A stretch of 64,000 bases of DNA from Candidatus Latescibacterota bacterium (GTDB lineage Bacteria > Latescibacterota > UBA2968 > UBA8231). Made by a program: the position numbers and the translations under genes. Shown in pieces: positions 26,701-37,400 of this stretch. The notes under the pieces were generated by a model. That model was not told the DNA's origin. It saw only the letters and a program-made list of their open reading frames with translations, and did no database searches. Within the stretch, counting starts at the first letter, position 1; every line of letters starts with the position of its first letter. The stretch covers positions 186,001 through 250,000 of the forward strand of contig JAJEIO010000002.1 of the NCBI GenBank assembly GCA_022827835.1. Reading direction: 5' to 3'.

Positions 26701-28620
26701 ATGCGTTACGCCACCCGCTTCAACGGCACCCCCGTGTCCGTCACCCTCGCGGCGGACCCGGCGTTGGCTGACCGGCAACTCGATGCCACGACTCGACTGA
26801 GCTCGCCGAAGTCCGGCACCTATGCAGATAACCGCTACGAGTACTCCTGCACCGAAACGCCGCTCGGCCCCAAAAGTCTGCTGCTGAAATTGCAATTGCG
26901 CCGGGTGGATGGCAGCCCATTCAAAGTCACCGCGTTCAAGGTGGAAGCCGCAGTCCCCGGCCTAGATCTGCATCGCGTCTTCGTGCCCGTGCTACACGAA
27001 GCCATCGGCAAGCGCGACCTAATCAGTCTGCCTTGGGGCGTCGAGGAGCGCACCTTCACCTCTTGGTCCTTTCCCTTCGTCGCCGCGCTAAACCGCTTTG
27101 ACCAGAACCGCTTCTGCATGGGCTTTATGGACCACGTCCATGCGGCGGATACCCGTCATAGCTGCTACGACGAAGACGCCAACATGTCCTTGCAACGCCT
27201 CTTCGATCCCGCTCCCCGCGAGACGAGCGTCTGGGAAGAGACGCTCTACCTGTCCTGCGAGGACCGCCCCATCTTCGACGAGGTGCGCGCCTTCTCGCGC
27301 GCCTACGACGAGCTGCACAAGGTCGCCTTGCCGCCAGCGCCGCCCTCAGTGTGGGAGCCGGTCTGGTGCTCTTGGTACGGCATCAAAAACGATGTCGATG
27401 CCGACTATATTCGCTCTATGGTGCCCCTGCTCAAAGAATGGGGCATCGGCAATATCATCGTCGATGCAGGCTGGTTCAAAAACGACGGCTTCGACCCCGA
27501 CACCGGCCACTACATTCCCGACGAAAGTAAATTCCCCGACCTCAAGGGCCTCGTCGCAGAGGTTCAATCCGAGGGCTTGACCATCCTACTGTGGTGCGCG
27601 CCGCTGTTCAATATCAGCGATCTGGCCGACGTGCCCTTCATAAAAGCACACCGTTTCCAAGCCGCAGACTCCGACGAAGCAAACAACTTCCTCTGTCCCC
27701 GCTCCCCTGCGGTGCGCCAATACGCCTATCGCACGGTCAAACACCTGATGCAGACCTACGGCTGCAACGGCCTCAAGATCGACTTCATCGACCCGCTACG
27801 AGACCGCGCCAGCCTGCCCTGCACCACCGACCACGAGCACGATATCGCCGACTACGGCGAGGCCGTGTACGACTTACTCCAAGGCATCTACCGGGCCGCC
27901 ACCCAAGTGCGCGCCGACGCCCTGCTCGAATACCGCATGAACTACTCAACCCTCGTCACCCGGCCCTTTGCCACCAGCCACCGCGCCCAAGACGCGCCCT
28001 TCGACCCCGACCACATCCGCCGCATGTGTACTCGGCTCAAAAGCTATATCCTCAACCCAGAAGCTGGCCGCGAGGGCAACGTGGCCGTGCATACGGACCC
28101 AGCCTATTGGCTACCCGAGGAAAGCCCCGCAAACGTCGCCCGCTTCATGTCCAGCCTCGTCACAAGTGCCGTGCCCATGCTTTCGATGGACTTGCGCGCT
28201 TTGCCCGCAGAGCACCAGCGCATCACCCGCGCTTGGCTCGCCTTTTATCGCCAGCACCACGACCTATTGCTCTTCGGTCGCCAGCAACTCCTCAGCGCCG
28301 ATTCGCACCACTCGCTCTTTTCCATGCACCTCGGCGACGAAGCCCTCTGGGGCGCTTTCACTCCCACCTTCCCCGGCGTACTCGCAGTGCCATCGAAGAA
28401 TATCCGCCGCATGTGGATCCTCAACGGCGGTGCCCAAGAGCGCCTCTACACTCGTTTAGAAGGCGTCGAAGGCGAGCATCTCCAAGTCCAAGTTTACGAC
28501 CGTAGGCTGGAAAAGTCCGCTATCCTCAAATTACCAGTGGAAGACCGTACCGTTATCCTAGATCTTCCGGTGGAAATCGGCGGTGCCCTCGAACTACAGT
28601 CAGGTAGTGAATGTCTCTAA
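26701..28620 (+). CDS. GH36-like alpha-galactosidase family protein
   Basis: The protein has 639 residues with no signal peptide. An N-terminal beta-sandwich is followed by a TIM barrel from about residue 215 (VWEPVWCSWYGIKNDVDADY, IGNIIVDAGWFKNDGF). The likely nucleophile Asp lies in GLKIDFID at about 357-364. The acid/base Asp is probably in QDAPFDPDHIRR. These features match clan GH-D, mostly alpha-galactosidases and related alpha-glycosidases. Lack of a signal sequence suggests cytoplasmic hydrolysis of imported oligosaccharides. It overlaps the next gene by ten bases and follows a CRTAC1-type gene by four, so the three are one operon. Confidence 0.8.
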   Translation: MRYATRFNGTPVSVTLAADPALADRQLDATTRLSSPKSGTYADNRYEYSCTETPLGPKSLLLKLQLRRVDGSPFKVTAFKVEAAVPGLDLHRVFVPVLHEAIGKRDLISLPWGVEERTFTSWSFPFVAALNRFDQNRFCMGFMDHVHAADTRHSCYDEDANMSLQRLFDPAPRETSVWEETLYLSCEDRPIFDEVRAFSRAYDELHKVALPPAPPSVWEPVWCSWYGIKNDVDADYIRSMVPLLKEWGIGNIIVDAGWFKNDGFDPDTGHYIPDESKFPDLKGLVAEVQSEGLTILLWCAPLFNISDLADVPFIKAHRFQAADSDEANNFLCPRSPAVRQYAYRTVKHLMQTYGCNGLKIDFIDPLRDRASLPCTTDHEHDIADYGEAVYDLLQGIYRAATQVRADALLEYRMNYSTLVTRPFATSHRAQDAPFDPDHIRRMCTRLKSYILNPEAGREGNVAVHTDPAYWLPEESPANVARFMSSLVTSAVPMLSMDLRALPAEHQRITRAWLAFYRQHHDLLLFGRQQLLSADSHHSLFSMHLGDEALWGAFTPTFPGVLAVPSKNIRRMWILNGGAQERLYTRLEGVEGEHLQVQVYDRRLEKSAILKLPVEDRTVILDLPVEIGGALELQSGSECL

Positions 28621-30530
28621 TTCTAATTCTCTTGTCTTTGTCGGCAGCGATCCGAGTCGGAGCAGCCAATCCACCCAATGCTGTCGGCGTCCCCTCAGAA
28701 GTACTGAATCCCCCTTGGCTGGAGAGCCGTCGCCAAGCCCAAGTAGCTGCGACCGCAGACTATGCAGTCTTCTGCGATTTCAGCTTCACCGACCACCAGC
28801 CCACCAGCGGCATCGCCTTCCACCACCGCATCGTCGATGACTCGGGGCGGCACTACCGGCCCAATCACTACGACCACGGCAATGGAATTGCCTTAGCAGA
28901 TGTCGATGGCGACGGGCGCACGGATCTCTATTTCGTCAACCAAACCGGGCCGAACGGGCTGTGGCGCAACGCAGGCGACGGCCAATTCACCGACATCACC
29001 GAGCAGGGTGGCGTGGCGCTCGCAGACCGCATCGGCGTGACCGCTTCCTTCGCCGACCTAGACAACGACGGAGCACCCGATCTATACGTCACCAACGTGC
29101 GCGTGGGCAATGTTCTCTTTCGCAACCAAGGCGACGGGCGCTTTGCGGACATTTCCCAAGCGTCTGGCCTCGATCACCAAGGGCATTCTTCGGCGGCCCT
29201 CTTCTTCGATTACAACCGCGACGGACAGCTCGACCTCTTTTTGACCAATGTCGGTCAGTACACCGAGCGCGGCGATTCAATCGCAGTTATTGGCTTTGCA
29301 CCAGAGGAGCAACCGGATCAGTACCACTACTACGTCGGCTTCAAAGACGCCTTTGCCGGCCACCTCAAGCCCGAGCGCACCGAGCCGAGCCTGCTCTTCC
29401 GCAATGCTGGGGAAAATCGCTTTGTCGATGTGACCGAAGAGGTTGGAATCAAGGCCGATGGTTGGTCCGGCGACGCCATGCCGCTAGACGCCAACGAAGA
29501 CGGCTGGCCAGACCTGTACGTGCTCAACATGCAGGGGCACGACCAATACTACGAAAACGACCAAGGCCAGCGCTTTATCGACAAGAGCCTAGCGGTCTTT
29601 CCACGCACGCCTTGGGGGGCCATGTCGGCCCAGATTCTCGACCTTGACAACGACGGCCACCAAGACCTCTACATCACCGACATGCACTCGGACATGAGCG
29701 AGGACATCGGACCGGAGCGCGAAAAACTCAAATCGCGTATGCAGTGGACCGAGAGCTTTCTCCGCTCGGGCGGGCGCAGCATCTACGGCAACGCCTTTTA
29801 CCACCGCCAACCCGACGGCACCTACGCCGAGATCTCCGACTCCATCGGCGCTGAAAATTACTGGCCTTGGGGACTGAGCGCGGGCGACCTCAACGCCGAC
29901 GGGTACGAAGATGTCTTTATCACCGCCAGCATGAACTACGCCTTCCGCTACGCCGTCAATTCCCTGCTGCTCAACGACCGCGGCAAGGGCTTCCTCGACG
30001 CTGAATTTGCCCTTGGAGTCGAGCCGCGACGCGAGGGACGCACGGCCATGCCGTGGTTTGCCTTAGATTGCGCTGGGGAATATGCAACCCATCCCGACTG
30101 CGAGGGGCGCAACGGCCCCCACGTCTTCTGGGGTGCGCTGGGATCGCGCGCGTCAGCGCTAGTGGACTTGGACGACGACGGCGACCTAGACATCGTCACC
30201 AATGAATTCAATGCGCCGCCGCTGCTGTTAATCAGCGATCTGAGCGACCAAAAGGCGGATCTCAACTTTCTCAAGCTCCGCCTGATCGGCACCCGCTCCA
30301 ACCGAGATGGCCTCGGCGCAGTAGTCAGCGTCCACACCCGTTCCCAAACCTACACCCGCGTACACGACGGCAAGTCTGGCTATCTCTCACAAAGCCTCTT
30401 GCCGCTCTACTTCGGCCTCGGGCCGGCCAATACCGTCGAGCGCATCGAAGTACAGTGGCCCTCTGGCACCGTGCAGACCGTCGGCGGTCCCATCGAGAGC
30501 AACCAACTCGTCGAAATCAGGGAGCCGTAG
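28611..30530 (+). CDS. CRTAC1-type FG-GAP/VCBS repeat protein with ASPIC/UnbV domain (second copy)
   Basis: The protein has 639 residues. The signal peptide is MSLILILLSLSAAIRVGA. The repeats are typical: ALADVDGDGRTDLYFVNQ, FADLDNDGAPDLYVTNVRVG, FFDYNRDGQLDLFLTNVG, LDLDNDGHQDLYITDMHSD and VDLDDDGDLDIVTNEFN, each followed by a short NxGDGxFxDI stretch. The ASPIC/UnbV tail is LRLIGTRSNRDGLGAVVSVH followed later by IEVQWPSGTVQTVGG. It is clearly related to the protein two genes upstream but has a different N-terminal region. Its last 14 bases overlap the 3' end of the convergent MFS-fusion gene. Confidence 0.85.
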   Translation: MSLILILLSLSAAIRVGAANPPNAVGVPSEVLNPPWLESRRQAQVAATADYAVFCDFSFTDHQPTSGIAFHHRIVDDSGRHYRPNHYDHGNGIALADVDGDGRTDLYFVNQTGPNGLWRNAGDGQFTDITEQGGVALADRIGVTASFADLDNDGAPDLYVTNVRVGNVLFRNQGDGRFADISQASGLDHQGHSSAALFFDYNRDGQLDLFLTNVGQYTERGDSIAVIGFAPEEQPDQYHYYVGFKDAFAGHLKPERTEPSLLFRNAGENRFVDVTEEVGIKADGWSGDAMPLDANEDGWPDLYVLNMQGHDQYYENDQGQRFIDKSLAVFPRTPWGAMSAQILDLDNDGHQDLYITDMHSDMSEDIGPEREKLKSRMQWTESFLRSGGRSIYGNAFYHRQPDGTYAEISDSIGAENYWPWGLSAGDLNADGYEDVFITASMNYAFRYAVNSLLLNDRGKGFLDAEFALGVEPRREGRTAMPWFALDCAGEYATHPDCEGRNGPHVFWGALGSRASALVDLDDDGDLDIVTNEFNAPPLLLISDLSDQKADLNFLKLRLIGTRSNRDGLGAVVSVHTRSQTYTRVHDGKSGYLSQSLLPLYFGLGPANTVERIEVQWPSGTVQTVGGPIESNQLVEIREP

Positions 30531-33030
30531 CGCGTCCGCTCAGTCGTCTGAGTCCGCGCAGCGCACCGCGCTCTCCGGGGTCTATTTCCCGCGCCTGCAC
30601 AAAGGCCGCTTCCGCTCGTTCCCTATCCTTTTCAAGCAGGGCAATCGTCCCGAGCACGGTGTGCCGCCGGGCGGCCAAGCGCCGTTCGAGCGCTTCGACA
30701 ACCTCAGTGGGAATGTCTGCCGAGAGGTACGGTCGCGGATTAACGACTAGGTGATCGACCAAGCTCTTGAGCACGGGTAAGCCGCCGCTAGTGCCACGGC
30801 GACGGCGGTCGGTAAAGCTGATGTAGGGACGGTCGTCCGTATTGATCGGCCCGCTACCCGCGTAGGCCGCTAGCTCCTTTTCCCCCAAGACCAAGGCACT
30901 CAAAAAAGAGGGCGGATCGCCCAGATCCACCGAGCGCAAATTCGCCCGCACCATCGACTGCCCTAGCTTGCGTTCAAGTGCAGCATAGTCTACGTGCAGT
31001 ACGCTTGGCGTGCCCAGCAAGATCGAGTACTGATGAGTCAGCCACAGCGAAGCGTGCGGATACACGGCCCGGAAGGTCCGCAGAATCATCTTGTAGTCCT
31101 CCACCGACAGCCCGTGCAGCGGCAGCCACTGCGCGACCAGCCCGTCCGGGCCGACGCGGCCGCGGCAGAGCCGGTAGAACTCCTCCGTATAGAGCACCCA
31201 GCTATCGGCCGTGCCCGGATGCGTGGCGTCGCAGATGATGGCGTCGTATTGCCGCTGCGTGCGCAGCACGTGGTTGCGGCCGTCTTCGGCGACCAGTTCG
31301 ATGGGTGCTTGGTCAAGGCGGGTGGCAATCTGGCGGTTGTAGCGGGCAAAATAGGGCGCAGCGCGCGGGACACCCGGCACCAACTCGGCGCAGTCGAGAC
31401 GCTCCGGCCGGTGCAATTCGGCTGCGGACAGAGTGATGCCGCCGCCAAAAGCAATGACCAGCACTTCGGCTGGATCGGGGTGCAAAACCAGCGGCAAGTG
31501 CCCCAGCAAGCGGAAGGTCTGCAGCGAGGCGTAGTCAGTGGGGACCTCGCCGCCGCCATTGACCTTGAGGATCCGCACGCCGTCCTGTTTCTGGTGGACC
31601 GAGACCGTAGCACCAGCGCCCTCGTCCCAGTAGAGCAAACGGCTTTTTGGCTCGGACCAGTGGAACAACTCGACGAAGAGGCCGACCGGCAAGAGCAGCA
31701 TCAAGACCAGCCCCAGCGCCAAGCCGCCGACCGTGCGCACGGCCTTTCTGCGCGGCTGCGCCGCCGGATCCAGCGCCAAAATCACCGCGCCGACGGCGAT
31801 ATTAACCCACGCCAACACCTCGATGCTCCGATAGGTGCCCAGCAGAGGCAACAACACAAATCCAGCGACCAGTGCGCCGGCAATGGCTCCCAGCGTATTG
31901 GCGGCGTACACAGTGCCAACGCCGCGCCCTAGCTGCTCAATGCGCGGGATGCACACCTTAGCCGCAATCGGAAAGAGCAACCCCATCAGCAGCGTCGCCG
32001 GGAGCATCACGACGAACGCGGCGACGAACAGCTTGGACAGATGGCCCTCCCACGACAGCGCACCGCCCCACGCCTCGACGATATAGGGTATGCTGCCAAA
32101 AGCGGCAATCGAGCTTAGGCCGCACAGGCCGATGAGCAGCTCCACCATGCCAAACGCGGCCAGCGGCGTGCGCCAGCGATCAATCAAGCGCGCCCCGAGC
32201 GCGGCCCCACCGGCCAACCCCAGCAGGAAGGCGACGAGGATCGTACTCAGGGTTTGGGCGGTGGCACTTTGCAGGAGCATCGCCAGAAGCCGCGTCCACA
32301 GCACCTCGTATCCGAGGGCCACAAACCCGGAAAGCGCAAATCCCCCCAAGACCAATCGGCCCTCCAAGGTGGTGGGCACCGCATCCCGTCCTACGCCCGG
32401 CTGCTCCTGCTCGCCATCGCGGCTCCAGCAATAGGCGACCAAGGCGATAATCAGGTTGCCAGCCGCCGCCGCGTACGTGGTGCCGCTGACTCCCAGATAT
32501 TCGAGTGCGAAAAAGGCCGCCACCGCGCATCCTGCGGCCGCGCCTAGGGTATTGGCCGCATACAAGCGTCCCATATCCCCGCCGACTCGCTCCAAGCGGT
32601 GCGCCACGGCCTTGCTCAGCGTCGGCAGGGTGGCACCCATGAGGGTAGTCGGCACCAGCAGCAGCGCGAAAGCGAGCACCAAGCGGACGAGCACAAAGGC
32701 CCCGTCTATACCCTGCAAAGAGCCATATAGCGCCGTGTACACCTCGTCTAGACCCGCAAGCAAAAGCGGAAATATCAAAGCGAAGACGCCGATGCCCAGT
32801 TCCAACAGCGCATAAATCCGCAGGCCGTTGCCTCGGCGGTCGGCCACCCGTCCGCACCAATAGCTGCCCAAGGCGAGACCGGCCATAAAGGCAGCTAGGA
32901 CAATACTGACGGCAAAGGTGCTGACGCCGAACACGGGCATCAACATGCGCACCCAGACGACTTGATAGACGAGGGAGCAAGCTCCGGAAAAAAAGAACAG
33001 AATCAGCAGAGCCAAGGGGGTTTTGCTCAC
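30517..33030 (-). CDS. Membrane-bound spermidine-synthase-like fusion protein
   Basis: The protein has 837 residues. The first two thirds contain two groups of membrane helices, starting LALLILFFFSGACSLVYQVV and restarting near ALSGFVALGYEVLWTRLLAM, about 14 in total. The C-terminal third is a Rossmann-like methyltransferase fold of the spermidine synthase type (EVLVIAFGGGITLSAAELHR, DAIICDATHPGTADSWVLYT, EFYRLCRGRVGPDGLVAQWL). A single TPR-like helix pair closes it. Such fusions are common in environmental bacteria and their substrate is unknown; true polyamine synthesis is not shown. I place the start at the GTG at 33030 with AAAGGG upstream; a TTG seven codons earlier is possible. Confidence 0.8.
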   Translation of the reverse strand: MSKTPLALLILFFFSGACSLVYQVVWVRMLMPVFGVSTFAVSIVLAAFMAGLALGSYWCGRVADRRGNGLRIYALLELGIGVFALIFPLLLAGLDEVYTALYGSLQGIDGAFVLVRLVLAFALLLVPTTLMGATLPTLSKAVAHRLERVGGDMGRLYAANTLGAAAGCAVAAFFALEYLGVSGTTYAAAAGNLIIALVAYCWSRDGEQEQPGVGRDAVPTTLEGRLVLGGFALSGFVALGYEVLWTRLLAMLLQSATAQTLSTILVAFLLGLAGGAALGARLIDRWRTPLAAFGMVELLIGLCGLSSIAAFGSIPYIVEAWGGALSWEGHLSKLFVAAFVVMLPATLLMGLLFPIAAKVCIPRIEQLGRGVGTVYAANTLGAIAGALVAGFVLLPLLGTYRSIEVLAWVNIAVGAVILALDPAAQPRRKAVRTVGGLALGLVLMLLLPVGLFVELFHWSEPKSRLLYWDEGAGATVSVHQKQDGVRILKVNGGGEVPTDYASLQTFRLLGHLPLVLHPDPAEVLVIAFGGGITLSAAELHRPERLDCAELVPGVPRAAPYFARYNRQIATRLDQAPIELVAEDGRNHVLRTQRQYDAIICDATHPGTADSWVLYTEEFYRLCRGRVGPDGLVAQWLPLHGLSVEDYKMILRTFRAVYPHASLWLTHQYSILLGTPSVLHVDYAALERKLGQSMVRANLRSVDLGDPPSFLSALVLGEKELAAYAGSGPINTDDRPYISFTDRRRRGTSGGLPVLKSLVDHLVVNPRPYLSADIPTEVVEALERRLAARRHTVLGTIALLEKDRERAEAAFVQAREIDPGERGALRGLRRLSGRATAP

Positions 33031-33190
33031 AGCCGGCCCTTTGTATAGCAATCCGTAGTCATTCCATAAATGATAAGCATGGGTTGATTCCCCAACACTT
33101 GCAAAAAGTCATTCCGGCGAACGCTAGGATTCAGAAGGAGGTCCGAGTTTCGATTTTCATCCAAATTCGCACCGACTGGTTTCGTGCCAA

Positions 33191-33234
33191 TTACTCTATT
33201 GAGTAAAATTACTCAGTAGCGTAATTTAATCTGT
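33191..33234 (+). promoter_or_regulatory. Palindromic operator overlapping a probable leaderless promoter
   Basis: Two inverted repeats are nested here: TTACTC/GAGTAA (33191-33196 and 33201-33206) and AAATTAC/GTAATTT (33206-33212 and 33221-33227). TTGAGT (33199-33204) and TAATTT (33222-33227) are 17 bases apart, as expected for -35 and -10 boxes. Transcription would then begin at or next to the ATG at 33235, and no Shine-Dalgarno site is present. A repressor bound to either palindrome would block RNA polymerase. The rest of the gap back to 33052 shows nothing. Confidence 0.55.
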
Positions 33235-34485
33235 ATGACACCCTTCCAACGTCCTCAAGTCGCCACGCTCTACAGCCGGCTCGCCGAGCCGCCCCGGCAG
33301 CTCATCGCCCTGTTTGGGCCGCGCCAAACCGGCAAGACCACGGTTGTGCGCCAAGCACTGCGGCAGATAGCCCTCGAAAGCCGCTACTTGGCTGTTGATG
33401 AACCCGACTCTACCGAATTTCGCATCCCATCCGCTACGACGGAGACAACCTTCCTTGCGCCACAAGTACGAGACGCGGAATGGCTGGTGCGCCACTGGGA
33501 AGAAGCCCGGCGCGAGGCGGAACAATTGGGGGGATTCGTGCTGGTGTTCGACGAGATTCAGAAGATTCCCCAGTGGTCGGAGACCATCAAGGGCCTGTGG
33601 GATGCCGACCGTGCCAGAGATTGTCCCTTGCACGTGGTCATCCTCGGCTCGGCCCCACTGCTCATGCAATCGGGATTGAGCGAGAGCCTCGCCGGCCGCT
33701 TTGAATCTATCCGCGTCACGCACTGGTCGTTCGACGAAATGTCAGCGGCCTTCGACTTCGACCTGCCGCGCTTCCTCTATTTCGGCGGCTACCCAGGCGC
33801 GGTTCCGTTCGTTCGGGACCCAGATCGGTGGCGCGACTATATCCTCGGCGCGCTAGTCGAGCCAAACATTGAGCGCGACCTCCTCGCCATGACCCGGGTG
33901 GACAAACCGGCGCTGCTGAAGCGGCTCTTTGAGTTGGGAGCCGTCTATTCCGGGCAGATCCTGTCGTACACCAAGATGCTGGGGCAACTCCAAGACGCAG
34001 GCAACACGACCACTCTAGCGCGCTATCTCGATTTGCTTGCGAGTGCCGGATTGCTGGCTGGGGTGCCGAAATACGCGGGCCGAGTGCATCGAATTCGCGC
34101 CTCAAGCCCCAAGCTCAATGTACTCAACACGTCCCTGATGACAGCCGGTTCGGGATATTCCTTCACTGAGGCGCAGGCGGACCGCAGCTTCTGGGGACGC
34201 ATCGTCGAGAGCGCGGTCGGTGCGCACCTATTCAACACCGCGACATCCGACATCCGTCTTCACTACTGGCAAGACGGATCGCACGAGGTCGATTTCGTCC
34301 TGCAACGGGGTGATCGAATCGTCGCCCTCGAAGTGAAGAACGGCGCGAAGAGAGTGTCTTCGAGAGGTATGGATGAATTTGAACGGTGCTTTAGTCCGCG
34401 TCGTTTGCTGCTCGTTGGGGAAGGTGGGATACCGCTCAACGAGTTTCTCACAGCGCCCGCCCATCACTGGTTCGAGGAAGCATGA
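33235..34485 (+). CDS. AAA-type ATPase with C-terminal DUF4143 domain
   Basis: The protein has 416 residues. Walker A is GPRQTGKT at 28-35 and Walker B is FVLVFDEIQK at 101-110. GSAPLLMQ follows as a sensor-like strand. The DUF4143 region from about residue 200 includes ERDLLAMTRVDKPALLKRLF and ends in a nuclease-like fold with HEVDFVLQRGD and IVALEVKNG, an (E)D...ExK pattern. The family is very widespread and its function is not established. The 4-base ATGA overlap with the next gene shows tight co-expression. The gene lacks a ribosome binding site, in line with a leaderless transcript. Confidence 0.85.
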   Translation: MTPFQRPQVATLYSRLAEPPRQLIALFGPRQTGKTTVVRQALRQIALESRYLAVDEPDSTEFRIPSATTETTFLAPQVRDAEWLVRHWEEARREAEQLGGFVLVFDEIQKIPQWSETIKGLWDADRARDCPLHVVILGSAPLLMQSGLSESLAGRFESIRVTHWSFDEMSAAFDFDLPRFLYFGGYPGAVPFVRDPDRWRDYILGALVEPNIERDLLAMTRVDKPALLKRLFELGAVYSGQILSYTKMLGQLQDAGNTTTLARYLDLLASAGLLAGVPKYAGRVHRIRASSPKLNVLNTSLMTAGSGYSFTEAQADRSFWGRIVESAVGAHLFNTATSDIRLHYWQDGSHEVDFVLQRGDRIVALEVKNGAKRVSSRGMDEFERCFSPRRLLLVGEGGIPLNEFLTAPAHHWFEEA

Positions 34486-37400
34486 GCATAATCATCTCTC
34501 GTACCTGCACCGAAATCTCAGCAGGGAACGAGGATCAACATCAAGAGAAGGAATCTCGGCCCCTTGAAGAGTGTCGGGATACACCGGCCTATGTGTTGGT
34601 CGGCGATCCTGGGGCAGGCAAGACGACTGCGTTTGAGAGCGAGTGCGAGGCGCTTGGGGAGAGAGCCTGCCTGATTATAGCCCGAGACTTCCTGACCTTC
34701 GACCCACAGAGCCATCCCGAATGGCGCGACAAGACGCTCTTTATCGATGGACTCGATGAAATCCGCGTCGGCGCGAACGACGCTCGCACACCTTTTGACC
34801 AGATCCGCAGACATCTCGACACGCTGGGAAAGCCGCATTTTCGCCTCTCGTGTCGGGAAGCGGACTGGCTAGGAGCAAACGATCAGAAGCACTTGGAATC
34901 CGTCTCGCCGGACTCCAAGGTGACGGTTCTACGGCTCAATCCCCTGACGGATTCGGATATTGCCGTAATTATAGAAGACCGGTCAGACATCGCAGATGCT
35001 CAGGAATTCATCACATTGGCCCAAGAGCAGAGAGTTGAAGGACTGCTGAAGAATCCACAGACTCTCAATATGTTGGCCGATGTTGTGACCCAAGGCAGCG
35101 GGTGGCCCAAAAGTCGCAAAGAAACTTTCGAGATGGCTTGCCGCCAGATGATCCGCCAGCACAACGAGGAACATCAAGCGGCGCAGGAGTCAAACAGTCC
35201 ACCTACACCCGACCAACTTCTCGACGCCGCCGGACGGCTTTGTGCCGTTCAAGTGATTTCGGGTGCGGCCGGGTTGACGTTGCGTGGACAAGCGGACGAA
35301 GATTATCCCGCTCCAGACCAGGGCGACTCCAGTAACCTTGAAATGCTTCATTATGCACTCGCCACAAAGCTGTTCGAGGGCGCATCCAATAACCGCTTCA
35401 TCCCGGTTCATCGCCACATCGCCGAATTCCTCGGGGCTCGACATCTTGCCAAGGTCATCAAAAACGAGCTTCCTGCTCGGCGCATAATCGCCCTGATTGT
35501 GGGAGAGGACAGCTCAGTAGTTACGGAAATGAGGGGCTTGTCCGCTTGGCTTGCGGCCCATTGCAAGGACGCCCGGGCGGACCTCATCGAACGCGATCCC
35601 ATCGGCGTCGGGCTATACGGCGACATCCGCGAGTTCTCCACCGACGAGAAACGTGCGCTTTTGAAATGCTTGAACCGCGAGGCGTCCCGACTTGATTCCG
35701 CGTTTCTGAAAACCACGACTTTTGGTGCGCTCGCCACACCCGATATGGAATCCCTACTAGGTAGCGCACGCGACTTTGAGAGCCTGATAGCTCAGCAACT
35801 TGAGTCGGCGGCCCCTGATCCTATCAGTCGAAGCGTCAGCGAGGACCTGTCTCTAGAAGCCCCGCAGGAACATGCACGGGAAAACGAGCGGATAACGGCG
35901 CGACTACGTCCCTCTTGGGCCACCCCGCCCAAGTCTCTGGCAAAAGAACAAGAACAAGAGGAATGGCTTAACCGTGTCCGGTCCAACAAGATCGCACTGT
36001 GTGAAAATCGCGCCACGCTCGATCTACTTCATCGCCTAGGATTCGAGTACTTCGGATTCTTCTATGATTTCAATGGCGACAAAGGACTGAAGTCCATCGA
36101 GAAGTGGCTTCTAGGCGACCACGGTTTGATCAATACCGCTCTTGAGGGCCTTCGGGGCACGATTAATCGGGAGGAGGTTCCAGATGCCGAAGAGATTCTC
36201 GGTCTTAAAGAGAAGGGCCGCACACATTATCTCGGCTTGCCGTTCCTTGCGGGATTGGCCGAAGTCGAAAGGACAACGCCGGAAGACTCATCCCAATGGG
36301 ACGACGACCAGATTCGCACGGCGCTCGCTTTCTATTACTCTACGTCCCATGCCGATTATCGACCCAAATGGTATCAACGACTGCTTGTGTCGCGTCCCGA
36401 GATCGTCGCCGAGGTGCAGGTGCAATCCGCCGTTTCTGAATTCCGCAGTGGTCGTGAGCATATATACAAGCTATGGGAACTCGCACACGACCCAAACCAC
36501 TCACAAGTCGCCAAATACGCAAGCCTGCCCCTACTACACACCTTTCCGACTCGCTGCAAGCTAAATCAGATTGAAAATCTAAATCATCTGCTATGGGCTG
36601 CACTGCAATATGCCGATAGATCATCGCTTCAGGAGCTGATTAAAAAGAAGCTATCCCGAAAGAGCATGAATGACGCCCAGCGCGTGTATTGGTTGGCAGC
36701 GGGCATCATCGTTTCGCCGGGGACGTACAATGATCTCCTGAGAGATTTCGTACGGGGTCGAGAAGGCCGAATCCTGCATCTAACGGCGTTCTTTTGCCCT
36801 CAAACTTCCGCTCTCTTCTCGTCATTCGGTGAGTCGAGGATTGCGTATGAGTTGGGGATTCCGGGATTGGAACTCCTTATCCACCTCGTCGGAAGCTACG
36901 CCGGACCCGATAAGTGGGAGGAGGGAGGACTGGTTACGCCTGCACAGCAAGCCTCTCGCCTCGTCAACAGCCAGATACAACGTCTCGCCGCGTCTCCCAC
37001 TAAAGACGCGACCGACGCCTTGGACCGCCTTCTTGCCGACCCAGTGCTATCCCGCTGGCACGATATACTATTGCAGGCGCAAGATGCTCAACGAATGATT
37101 CGCCGCGACGCTAGCTATCGCCACCCCACTATCGAGCAAGTCTGCCAGACGTTGAATGGCGGTACGCCCGCCAACCCCGGCGACCTCGCGGCTCTCCTGA
37201 TGCACCGGCTGCGCGAGCTCGCCGACCAGATACGACGCGGCAGTACCGACGACTGGAGTCAGTACTGGAACGAACCGCACGGACAGATTCCCACTCCGAA
37301 GCACGAAGACCGCTGCCGTAAGGCGCTACTTTCAGATCTGCAACAGCGCCTTCCGCAAGGAGTCAATGCCCAACCCGAAAGGCAGTACGCCAACAACAAG

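Noticed and set aside
30517..33030. Annotation as a true spermidine synthase
   Set aside because: The methyltransferase-like fold is fused to about 14 membrane helices, and no polyamine gene is near, so only a family-level name is justified.
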